Positions 25,152-31,966 of a stretch of DNA of 35,496 nt are shown piece after piece; position 1 is the stretch's first letter, and every line of letters begins with the position of its first letter. A program made the position numbers and the translations under genes. Origin of the DNA: Chelatococcus sp. (lineage in GTDB: Bacteria; Pseudomonadota; Alphaproteobacteria; Rhizobiales; Beijerinckiaceae); assembly GCA_003248805.1 (NCBI GenBank), contig QFQY01000046.1, positions 1-35,496 on the forward strand, given 5' to 3'. Below the pieces are notes generated by a model, which saw nothing but the letters and a program-made list of their open reading frames with translations, was not told the origin of the DNA and ran no database searches.

Positions 25152-25166
25152 ATAGATATTCGCTAT
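25152..25166. promoter_or_regulatory. LysR-type box upstream of second M20 hydrolase
   Basis: ATAG-N7-CTAT (T-N11-A) lies 86 bp upstream of ATG 25066. It has the same half-sites and spacing as the palindrome in front of the LysR gene at 12833. It is the most A+T-rich patch of the 315-bp gap 25067-25381, which otherwise holds only the repeat at 25223-25296 and no gene. Confidence 0.4.
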
Positions 25167-25222
25167 GTCTCGGATCGGGACCGAAGCCGGGACGGCAGCC
25201 TCGCTTGTCCGGTCCCTGCCGC

Positions 25223-25296
25223 TAGAGCATCGGCCCGAAAAGTGGAGCGCGATTTTCGGGAAAGCCCGATGCAAGATCAAAGAGTTAGAGCATCGG
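25223..25296. repeat. Hyphomicrobiales-type intergenic repeat
   Basis: An 11-bp direct repeat TAGAGCATCGG occurs at 25223-25233 and 25286-25296. Between them CCCGAAAA and TTTTCGGG, and GCATCGG and CCGATGC, form an imperfect foldback. The arrangement matches a dispersed non-coding repeat I recognise from Hyphomicrobiales genomes; its function is unknown. Confidence 0.6.
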
Positions 25297-25381
25297 CAGG
25301 GCATGACGCAGGCGGCATCCGCGCCGGGAGACCGCGTCCCCCCGGCAAGGCCGCACGATCATGCCGCCCGGCCCGGACTGG

Positions 25382-25666
25382 TCAGGCTTTCAGGAAGGCG
25401 AGCCGTTCATCGGTGCGTCCCGGCGCGATGGCGAGGATTTCGGCGCGGACCACGCCCTCGGCGACGAAGGGGTCGGCCTGCACACGCGCCTCGATCTCTT
25501 CAGGCGACGCATTGTGCGCGAGGATCGTACCGCCCGCATTCGGCTGGAGACTGCCGACGAGCAGGAAGACGCCATCGTCGAAGCCGCGCTGGATCCAGGC
25601 ATTGTGCCCCTCCATGAGCTGCGGGGCCTTGGTCCTGTCGACGATGCGAAGGATGATGATGAACAT
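25382..25666 (-). CDS. YciI family protein
   Basis: A 94-residue protein of the YciI-like (YCII-related, dimeric alpha-beta barrel) family. The sequence begins FIIILRIVDRTKA, then HNAWIQRGFDDGVFLLVGSLQ with the conserved His, and ends DPFVAEGVVRAEILAIAP, the family's strand pattern. ATG 25666 is preceded by GGAG at 5-bp spacing, better than the upstream in-frame ATG 25696. It begins 10 bp after the tetR stop, so the pair is probably one transcript under the TetR operator. YciI proteins are poorly characterised; some are small dehydrochlorinases or hydrolases. Confidence 0.88.
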   Translation of the reverse strand: MFIIILRIVDRTKAPQLMEGHNAWIQRGFDDGVFLLVGSLQPNAGGTILAHNASPEEIEARVQADPFVAEGVVRAEILAIAPGRTDERLAFLKA

Positions 25667-25676
25667 GGTCGCTCCA

Positions 25677-26276
25677 TCAGGCTGTTCGGCGGGCATGAGC
25701 TGGTGATGCGACCGGGCCTTGGGCGTGCAGCCAGGCCTCCATTTCGGCGACCTCCCGGTGGATGAAGGCCTCGTCGTGAAAGGCGGTCGCGAGCGTCGCG
25801 ACGCCTTGGCTGCGCATCAGGATGTGGAGGGCCAGCTCCTGCGCATCCGCCTCTCGCCCGAGCGCGGCAAACTGCCCGGCGAGCCAGCCGCGGAACAGGG
25901 TGAACAGACGGACGGCATCGTCCTTCGCGGCGTGATCGAGCTTCGCGAGTTCGTTGCAGAGCGTGCCGACCGGACAGCCATGGGCCATGATCTTCGTCCG
26001 GTTCGCGATGAGAATGCGGATGAAGCTGCGGATGCGGTCGGCGGGCGCTTCCGCATTCTGTTCCCAACTGTTCAGCATGGCGCGCGTGACCGCCAAGCGC
26101 CGCTGGATCACGGCGCCGAGGATCTCGTCCTTGGTCTTGAAATGGTAATAGAAATTGCCCCGCGACAGCCCGGCGTCCCTGGCGATGTCGGCGAAGGAGG
26201 TCGCCTCATATCCGCGTTCGTAGAAGAGCCGGTCGGCAATCTCCACGATGTGCTGGCGGGTTTCGTGCGCGCTCAC
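25677..26276 (-). CDS. TetR/AcrR-family transcriptional regulator
   Basis: A 199-residue TetR-type repressor. The N-terminal helix-turn-helix is typical (IVEIADRLFYERGYEATSF, then DIARDAGLSRGNFYYHFKTKDEIL landmark: GLSRGNFYYHFKTKDE). The C-terminal ligand domain contains GCPVGTLCNELAKLD, close to the TetR_C group seen in YxaF/LmrA-like repressors. GTG 26276 is the start, with GAAGG about 6 bp upstream. A 34-bp near-perfect palindrome lies 53-86 bp upstream, so it very probably represses itself and yciI, and possibly the oxidoreductase on the other side. Ligand unknown. Confidence 0.92.
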   Translation of the reverse strand: MSAHETRQHIVEIADRLFYERGYEATSFADIARDAGLSRGNFYYHFKTKDEILGAVIQRRLAVTRAMLNSWEQNAEAPADRIRSFIRILIANRTKIMAHGCPVGTLCNELAKLDHAAKDDAVRLFTLFRGWLAGQFAALGREADAQELALHILMRSQGVATLATAFHDEAFIHREVAEMEAWLHAQGPVASPAHARRTA

Positions 26277-26328
26277 AATCGACCTTCACGATCAGCGCGC
26301 GGCGAGCGAGTGCTCCGAATCGCGCCTA

Positions 26329-26362
26329 GGACATCTGACCTAAAAAACTAGGTCAAATGTCC
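26329..26362. promoter_or_regulatory. TetR operator palindrome (34 bp)
   Basis: GGACATCTGACCTA / TAGGTCAAATGTCC, 14-bp arms with 13 matches, around AAAAAC. On the minus strand TTGACC inside the right arm can act as the -35 of tetR, so binding would block transcription. It is the only clear operator between the divergent tetR and Gfo/Idh genes. Confidence 0.75.
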
Positions 26363-26391
26363 CACGAAGGCAATCGCCCCGAGAGCCGAAA

Positions 26392-26447
26392 GGCGGCGTC
26401 TCGAAGGAGGGTCTTGATGGTTCCGGAGCCTGCTTCGAGACGCCGCC
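26392..26447. repeat. Inverted repeat with perfect 15-bp arms
   Basis: GGCGGCGTCTCGAAG (26392-26406) and CTTCGAGACGCCGCC (26433-26447) are exact complements around a 26-bp centre. The GTCTCGAAGGA / TTCGAGAC core resembles dispersed intergenic palindromes of Hyphomicrobiales. It lies between the TetR operator and the Gfo/Idh gene and could act as a barrier between the two units. Confidence 0.7.
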
Positions 26448-26544
26448 AGTCACATGGTATGGGGAAGGATCGCCGTCATCCGCTCGTAGGCCTTCGGGAA
26501 TCCTGCTACCGCGCTTCTCGGCTCAGAGCTGGGAATTTCAGGCG

Positions 26545-27534
26545 ATGCACAACGGCACTCTCTCGATCGGGATCATTGGCGCAGGCATTATGGGTGAGCG
26601 GCTGCTGAGCGCCATTCTCGACCAGCAACCCCCGCTGGTGACGATCAGCGGCATCTGGGATCCGGCGGCATCGGCGATGGAGCGCATGGCGGCGACATTC
26701 CCGCAGGTTCCACGGTTGGCCGATGCGGCCGCGATCATCGCCGCCAGCGACTGCGTCTACATCGCCTCGCCGCCGGCTTTCCACCTCGCGCATGCCCGCG
26801 CCGCCATTGCCGCCGGCAAGAGCGTCTTTTGCGAGAAGCCGCTGGCGGTCGATGTCGCCGAGGCGCGCGCCTTCGTTGAAGAATCTGGAGGCAGAGGGGC
26901 CGTCAACTTCCCCTTCGCCTCCTCGCTCGCCGTGGCGACGCTGATGGACTGGATTGCGCAGGGAGCCGTCGGCACGGTGTCGCGCGTGACGATCGAGGTC
27001 GCCTTCGCGACCTGGCCACGCTCCTGGCAAGCCGATGCCGCGGCCTGGCTGGACGGGCGGCAACAGGGCGGCTTCACCCGTGAGGTCGTGTCGCATTTCC
27101 TCTTCCCGAGCCGCAGGCTGGTCGGCACGCTGCATGACCTCACCGCGAACGTGGCTTTCCCGGAGGCGGGCAAGTCAGAGCGCTGGATCGAAGCGACGCT
27201 GATGGCGGGGAGCATCCCGATCGAACTCAAGGGGAGTGTCGGCACCACCGCGAAGGATGACCACAATATCTGGATGCTGGAAGGCGACAGGGGCGCGGTC
27301 CGGCTCTGCGACTGGTCGACCGCCGAACGCCGCCTGCCCGATGGCACATGGGAGCGCGCGGCCAACGCGCTGTCGCAGGCGGAAGCGCGTGCGGTCGCGC
27401 TCAAGCGCCAGATCGAGGGTGTCGTCCGCCTCACGCGTGGCGAAGCGCATCACCTCGCGACCCTGGCTGAAGCTCTCAACGTTCAGGAGATCGTCGAGGC
27501 GATTCTCGCCAACGGCGTTACGACGGCACGGTGA
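26545..27534 (+). CDS. Gfo/Idh/MocA-family NAD(P)-dependent oxidoreductase
   Basis: A 329-residue oxidoreductase. The N-terminal Rossmann fold shows IGIIGAGIMGERLL (about residues 7-20), DCVYIASPPAFHLAHA and CEKPLAVDVAEA, the family's conserved Glu-Lys-Pro. The C-terminal alpha-beta domain carries the substrate site. Typical substrates are sugars, inositols or biliverdin-like compounds; nothing here defines one. ATG 26545 has CAGG close by. It appears monocistronic, opposite a tetR-yciI unit whose 34-bp operator lies 183 bp upstream. The following 280 bp (27535-27814), up to the stop of the convergent SDR, contain no gene or motif I can support. Confidence 0.9.
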   Translation: MHNGTLSIGIIGAGIMGERLLSAILDQQPPLVTISGIWDPAASAMERMAATFPQVPRLADAAAIIAASDCVYIASPPAFHLAHARAAIAAGKSVFCEKPLAVDVAEARAFVEESGGRGAVNFPFASSLAVATLMDWIAQGAVGTVSRVTIEVAFATWPRSWQADAAAWLDGRQQGGFTREVVSHFLFPSRRLVGTLHDLTANVAFPEAGKSERWIEATLMAGSIPIELKGSVGTTAKDDHNIWMLEGDRGAVRLCDWSTAERRLPDGTWERAANALSQAEARAVALKRQIEGVVRLTRGEAHHLATLAEALNVQEIVEAILANGVTTAR

Positions 27535-27814
27535 CCGCAGCAGACCAGCACCGGCGCGCTCGGATGGCACATGGCCAGCATGCCAACATCGTCAGATCGA
27601 GCACGTAGTCGACAGGGCCGTGGCGAACGCCCGGGAGGACCAAGCGGTTTAGAGTGACTGACAAAATCTGGATGGGCCTCGACGTCGGCAATTCGTTCGG
27701 TCCGGCAGGAGCGGCGCTGCGGGCGAGCGAATTCCCGGCGCCGGAGCTGGGCTTCGGAGGCGCGTCCATAGCGACCCCGTCTCGCCAACCTCCGGCCACG
27801 TTGCTGCCGGCGCC

Positions 27815-28621
27815 TCACAGACCGCTCTGCTTGCGCAGGCTCTTGTCGAAAGCTTCCGCAGGGACGAACCGTCGCAGGAGGGCGACGCGTCCCGCCAGGC
27901 GCCCCGCGGTGTAGCGGCGGCGCGGCCGTTCTGCCCCGGAGGCCTCGACGATGCGCTCGGCGACGACCGAGGCGTCGTCCCCAGCCTCGTTCGCCTTGCG
28001 CGCTGCAACGGCGACGCAATCGCGCATGCCGTCATAGGCGGCGATCGTCCCGGAGGCCGGCGCGGTGCTGGCCTCGAAGGATGTCCGCGTGTAGGCGGGC
28101 TCGACGAGCACGACGCGGATGCCGAGCGACCGCACTTCATGGTCGAGCGATTCCGAATAGCCTTCGACGGCATGTTTCGACGCCGCGTAGAGCGCAGCGA
28201 AGGGCGCGGGTATCAAGCCGAGGACCGAGCTGACATTGACGATTCGGCCCGAGCGCTGCCGGCGCATCGCCGGCAGGATCGCATTCGTGACGCGGAGCAG
28301 ACCGAAGAAGTTCGCCTCGAACAGCTGCTGCGCCTGCGCGATCGACGCCTCCTCCGCCGCCCCGAACAACCCGATGCCGGCATTGTTGACGAGGAGGTCG
28401 ATCCTCCCGGCATCCTTCAGGACCTGATCGACACAGGCATCGACGGACACCTGATCGGTCACGTCGCAGGTCAGCATCCTGACGTCACCCGCGTCGGCAG
28501 GAGCGGTGCTGCGGGTCGTGCCGTAGACACGATAGCCGGCACGGGACAGGGCCTCGGCCGTGGCGCGGCCTATGCCTGAGGATGCGCCGGTGACGAGGGC
28601 GACCTTCGGGGTGTTGTTCAT
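27815..28621 (-). CDS. SDR-family oxidoreductase
   Basis: A 268-residue classical short-chain dehydrogenase/reductase. Cofactor motif TGASSGIG (about residues 11-18), NNAG (about 79-82), the catalytic Ser in NVSSVLG and YAASK (Tyr-x-x-x-Lys) are intact; TRST after strand 2 suggests NADP(H). The substrate is not evident. Its ATG overlaps the stop of an 86-codon ORF by 4 bp (ATGA), making it the last member of the minus-strand tetR-MFS-orf-SDR unit. An SDR beside efflux genes could modify the effluxed compound, which is inference. Confidence 0.93.
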   Translation of the reverse strand: MNNTPKVALVTGASSGIGRATAEALSRAGYRVYGTTRSTAPADAGDVRMLTCDVTDQVSVDACVDQVLKDAGRIDLLVNNAGIGLFGAAEEASIAQAQQLFEANFFGLLRVTNAILPAMRRQRSGRIVNVSSVLGLIPAPFAALYAASKHAVEGYSESLDHEVRSLGIRVVLVEPAYTRTSFEASTAPASGTIAAYDGMRDCVAVAARKANEAGDDASVVAERIVEASGAERPRRRYTAGRLAGRVALLRRFVPAEAFDKSLRKQSGL

Positions 28622-28878
28622 GAGGGAATGACCTTCGAGGGAGATGGAGTTTCGTTACGCGGCGTCCAGCCCGCCATCGCGATGGCACCATCGGCGGCGG
28701 CCATGGCGGACAGGATGAACCGCTCGATCTTGCGCCGGTCCTTTGCGGGGAGGCCCCGGTCCGGGGCGACCCCGCCGACGGGGCCGTCGTCCAGGGACGG
28801 CACGACGCCGACGATGGCATCGGGGAGACGGCGCAAACCGGATTGGCCGGCGAGCCGGCGTTGCCAGGAACGGCTCAC
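28618..28878 (-). CDS. Hypothetical protein (86 codons) bridging MFS and SDR genes
   Basis: I do not recognise this sequence. It starts with GTG overlapping the MFS stop by 4 bp (GTGA) and ends overlapping the SDR start by 4 bp (ATGA), exactly filling the space between them. Third codon positions are mostly G or C through its centre, as in real genes here, though the last dozen codons are less biased. It has no signal peptide or membrane helix. It contains AIVGVVPSLDDGPVGGVAPD (20-residue landmark) and a helical KDRRKIERFIL. It may be a true small protein or the remnant of a larger gene kept for translational coupling. Confidence 0.45.
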   Translation of the reverse strand: MSRSWQRRLAGQSGLRRLPDAIVGVVPSLDDGPVGGVAPDRGLPAKDRRKIERFILSAMAAADGAIAMAGWTPRNETPSPSKVIPS

Positions 28879-30161
28879 ACCGGAGCCGAGCGAGATGACG
28901 GGCGGACGGGCTCCGGACGATCGCGGAAGGCTGGCGCGAATGCCAGAAGAGCCAGCAGCGCGGCCACCGTCATCACGATGGCGAGTGATGTCGCGGCCGG
29001 GAACGGCAGAGCGCTCGCCACAGTCGAGCCGAGCGCGGCGCTGCTCATCTGCAGGAAACCGAGAAGAGCCGAAGCCGATCCGGCCTGGCGGCCGAAGGGG
29101 TGCAGGGCGATCGCGGTGCCGAGCGGATTAATCAGCCCCATCCCGAACAGCACGATCGAGATCGCCGCCGTGAAAGTGAGGTAGCTCGGCTGCCAGGCGA
29201 CGGCGATCATGGCCAGCGAGCCGCCGGCAAAGACGATCAACCCGAAGAGCCCGACTTGCCGGTCGCCATGCCGTCGCGCCAGCCGAGGGGCCGCCAGTCC
29301 CGCCGCGAAGACGATCAGAACCGTCGCGGCGAAGGACAGACCCAGCTGGAACGGGGTCAGTCCCAGCTGGCCCATCAGCACCCCGGGCGCCGCCGCGAAG
29401 AAGCTGAAGAGACCGCCGAGCACCATGCTGACGGCCAGAGCCGGAGCCAGAAAGCGCCGATCGACGATGAGCGAACGATAGGTCGAGGCGACACCGCGCA
29501 GGGCGAGATCGCTCCGCGCGCCGACCGGATTGGTCTCGCCGACCCGCCGCAGATAGAGAAACGCGAGCGCCGCGGCGCAGAAGGCGACGAAGAGGAAACT
29601 CATGCGCCAGCCGGACAACTCGACGACAAGACTTCCGAGCAGCGGCGAGAAGCCGGGCGCGACGGCGCCCGCGATCATGGTGAGCGACAGCACCCTCCCC
29701 AGCGCCTCGCCTTGGAAGAGGTCGCGCGCAATGGCGCGGGCGAGCACGGAGGCGGCGCAGGCGCCCATGGCCTGGATGACGCGCCCAACGACCAGCACCC
29801 ACAGGCTGCCCGCCAGGGCCGCGACCAGACTTCCCGCGACGAAGATGGCCAGCCCACCCAGGACCAGGCTCCGTCTGCCGAACCGATCCGAGAGCGGCCC
29901 GACGACCAGCTGGCCCAGAGCGAAGGTCAGGAAAAAGCTGCTCAGGAGCAAGCCGAGCTGAGCGCCGCTCAGTCCCAGTTCCGCCCCCATCTGCGGGAAG
30001 GCCGGCAGGATGATGTTCGTGGCGAGCGTCCCGGCCGCGGCGAGGCCGGCGAGCAGCAGCACGACATCGCCGGTGACCTCACGAGCGGCACTGTGGGCGA
30101 GACGGTCGCCCACAGCGGGAAAAGGGCCCGGATGACGCGGATCCGCAGGGGCAGCGCTCAT
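28875..30161 (-). CDS. Bcr/CflA-type multidrug efflux MFS transporter
   Basis: A 428-residue inner-membrane drug:proton antiporter of the major facilitator superfamily. About 12 hydrophobic segments are visible after a 30-residue hydrophilic N-terminus. Motif A GPLSDRFGRRSLVLGG (about 88-103) lies between helices 2 and 3, and the Bcr/CflA pattern LVVGRVIQAMGACAASVLARA (landmark RVIQAMGACAASVLARA) with GFSPLLGS follows. Its ATG overlaps the tetR stop by 4 bp, so regulator and pump are co-translated. Substrates cannot be deduced. Confidence 0.92.
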   Translation of the reverse strand: MSAAPADPRHPGPFPAVGDRLAHSAAREVTGDVVLLLAGLAAAGTLATNIILPAFPQMGAELGLSGAQLGLLLSSFFLTFALGQLVVGPLSDRFGRRSLVLGGLAIFVAGSLVAALAGSLWVLVVGRVIQAMGACAASVLARAIARDLFQGEALGRVLSLTMIAGAVAPGFSPLLGSLVVELSGWRMSFLFVAFCAAALAFLYLRRVGETNPVGARSDLALRGVASTYRSLIVDRRFLAPALAVSMVLGGLFSFFAAAPGVLMGQLGLTPFQLGLSFAATVLIVFAAGLAAPRLARRHGDRQVGLFGLIVFAGGSLAMIAVAWQPSYLTFTAAISIVLFGMGLINPLGTAIALHPFGRQAGSASALLGFLQMSSAALGSTVASALPFPAATSLAIVMTVAALLALLAFAPAFRDRPEPVRPSSRSAPV

Positions 30162-30766
30162 TGCACCCGCTCTGGCCGGTCATCGGCCTCGTCGCTCTGG
30201 CGCCTCACATCCTTGCCGGTGACGCTGGCGGCGGCTACCTCCAGGAAGCGCCGCGCCAGGGTTTCGTCATTCACGATCCTCGACAGCAGAAGCGCGCCGA
30301 CCATGGTCGAGAGCACGACCACGGCCTCGTCGTCGCGTCCCTCCCCGAGCCATCCCGTCACCATGTCGAGATAGCCGAGCATGCCGGCCTCGAAGACGGC
30401 CTTGACTTCCGGCCCTTGCCGCGCGGCGTCGGAACCGAGCGCCACGACCGGGCAGCCATCGGCCCGTTCGGCGGAGTGCGCCTGGCTCAGATAGAACTCG
30501 CATACCGCGCGCAGCCTGTCGTTCGGCTGCGCCGCCGCCGCCTGCGACCAGCGCTCGGCGACGCTTTCCAGCGCACGACGTGTCGCGACAGCGACCAACT
30601 CGTCCTTCGACTCGAACTGCTTGTAGAAGCCGCCCTGGGTCAGGCCGGCTCCGGCCATCAGGTCCTTCAGGCCGATGCCGTCGAAGCCGTGCTCGCGGAA
30701 CAGCCGGCTGGCCGTCTCGATCACCCGCTTCCTGTTCTCCGCCGCCTGTTGCCGGGACACACGCAT
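30158..30766 (-). CDS. TetR/AcrR-family repressor of the divergent efflux locus
   Basis: A 202-residue TetR-type regulator. The helix-turn-helix is GLKDLMAGAGLTQGGFYKQF (about residues 33-52). The C-terminal domain includes DGCPVVALGSDAARQGPEV, as in NemR/AcrR-like repressors with a conserved Cys. ATG 30766 has GAGG 6 bp upstream; an in-frame ATG at 30826 would place the promoter inside the gene and is rejected. It is the first gene of the minus operon with MFS, orf86 and SDR, and lies opposite the RND genes. The inverted repeat in the 78-bp spacer is the natural operator, so one repressor would switch two pump types. Confidence 0.92.
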   Translation of the reverse strand: MRVSRQQAAENRKRVIETASRLFREHGFDGIGLKDLMAGAGLTQGGFYKQFESKDELVAVATRRALESVAERWSQAAAAQPNDRLRAVCEFYLSQAHSAERADGCPVVALGSDAARQGPEVKAVFEAGMLGYLDMVTGWLGEGRDDEAVVVLSTMVGALLLSRIVNDETLARRFLEVAAASVTGKDVRRQSDEADDRPERVQ

Positions 30767-30784
30767 GCTGGACCTCAAAATTAG

Positions 30785-30827
30785 ATTGCGTTCGAACTCT
30801 ATAACCGGCATAGATGTCGAACGCAAT
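30785..30827. promoter_or_regulatory. Inverted repeat with interlocked divergent promoters (tetR / hlyD)
   Basis: Arms ATTGCGTTCGA (30785-30795) and TCGAACGCAAT (30817-30827) are perfect complements. Each arm holds a TTGCGT -35. Plus promoter: TTGCGT 30786-30791, 17 bp, CATAGA 30809-30814. Minus promoter: TTGCGT 30826-30821, 17 bp, TATAGA 30803-30798. A TetR dimer on the repeat would cover both -35 elements. Confidence 0.7.
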
Positions 30828-30844
30828 CCATTTTGGTGTAGTCC

Positions 30845-31966
30845 ATGTCTCGAAAGTCCAAGCTCGCTTTGGCTGCGGCCGCCGTGACCCTCGCGGCAGC
30901 GGGGATCGGCGGCGCGATCATGCTGGTCGGGCCGCGATCCTCTGCATCCGTGAACGTCGACCCGCGCCAGGATGCGCCAACCGTGCTCGTCTCGGTCGCC
31001 AGCCCCGTCATCCGCGCGGAAAAACGCTTCACCGGCGTCATCGCCGCGAAGGTCCAGAGCAATCTCGGTTTCCGCGTTCCCGGCAAGATCGTCGAACGGC
31101 TGGTCAATGTGGGCCAGACGGTAAAGGCCGGGCAGCCCCTCCTGCGTGTCGACGCGACCGATCTGCGATGGGCGCTGACCGCCAAGCGGAACGCCGCCGT
31201 GGCCGCGCGCGCCGTCCTGACCCAGGCCACGGCGGACGAGGCCCGTTACGCGGTCCTGGTCAAGAACGGCTTCGCCGCCAGCCCCCAGCGCTACGAGCAG
31301 GCCAAGGCGGCGCTGGACACCGCGACCGCCCAGGCCGCCGCAGCCGAGGCGGAGGCGAAGGTCGCCGAGAACGAACTCGGCTACGCCGTGCTCGTTGCCG
31401 ACGCGGACGGCGTCGTCGTGGATACGTCGGGCGAGCCGGGGCAGGTCGTGGTGGCCGGGCAGGTCGTGATCCGGCTCGCTCAGGCCGGGCCGCGGGAGGC
31501 GGTGGTGGCTTTGCCCGAGACGATGCGGCCCGCGATCGGCTCATCCGCGCAGGCGACGCTCTACGGATCCTCCGGACGGAGCGTGCCGGCCACGCTGCGG
31601 CAATTGTCCGATTCCGCCGATCCGCAAACCCGGACCTACGAAGCCCGCTACGTCCTCGACAGCGATACCGCCGCGGCGCCGCTCGGCGCGACCGTCACGA
31701 TCGGCATCGCGGCAACCGGGCAGGCGGTCGACATGGAGGTCCCGCTCGGCGCGGTCCTCGACGACGGCAGCAGGACCGGCGTCTGGCGCCTGGATGAATC
31801 AGGATCGGTGACCTTTCAGCCGGTGCGTCTGGTCCGCGTCACCAGCGAGACGGCCATCGTCTCCGGGCTCGAGGCCGGGCGTCGCATCGTCTCGCTCGGT
31901 GCGCATCTCTTGCGCGAAGGCCAGCCCGTCAGGCCGTCCTCGAAAATCGAGGCGGCCTCGCGATGA
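30845..31966 (+). CDS. RND efflux periplasmic adaptor (HlyD/AcrA family)
   Basis: A 373-residue membrane fusion protein linking an inner-membrane RND pump to an outer-membrane channel. An N-terminal hydrophobic anchor (about residues 7-28) is followed by a beta-barrel/lipoyl part: NLGFRVPGKIVERLVNVGQTVKAGQPLLRVD (landmark VPGKIVERLVNVGQTVKAG) and the matching half ADADGVVVDTSGEPGQVVVAG. These flank a helical hairpin rich in Ala (about 105-180). There is no lipobox Cys, so the anchor is probably an uncleaved helix. The stop overlaps the RND pump start by 4 bp. No outer-membrane channel gene is in the window; a shared TolC-like protein is presumably used. Confidence 0.93.
   Translation: MSRKSKLALAAAAVTLAAAGIGGAIMLVGPRSSASVNVDPRQDAPTVLVSVASPVIRAEKRFTGVIAAKVQSNLGFRVPGKIVERLVNVGQTVKAGQPLLRVDATDLRWALTAKRNAAVAARAVLTQATADEARYAVLVKNGFAASPQRYEQAKAALDTATAQAAAAEAEAKVAENELGYAVLVADADGVVVDTSGEPGQVVVAGQVVIRLAQAGPREAVVALPETMRPAIGSSAQATLYGSSGRSVPATLRQLSDSADPQTRTYEARYVLDSDTAAAPLGATVTIGIAATGQAVDMEVPLGAVLDDGSRTGVWRLDESGSVTFQPVRLVRVTSETAIVSGLEAGRRIVSLGAHLLREGQPVRPSSKIEAASR

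Noticed and set aside
26357..26608. 83-codon plus-strand ORF upstream of the Gfo/Idh gene
   Set aside because: Begins inside the TetR operator, spans the 15-bp inverted repeat and overlaps the oxidoreductase gene out of frame.
27518..27799. 93-codon minus-strand ORF and other short frames in the 280-bp gap after the Gfo/Idh gene
   Set aside because: No homology recognised, no ribosome site, and several overlapping frames are equally open; nothing supports coding.
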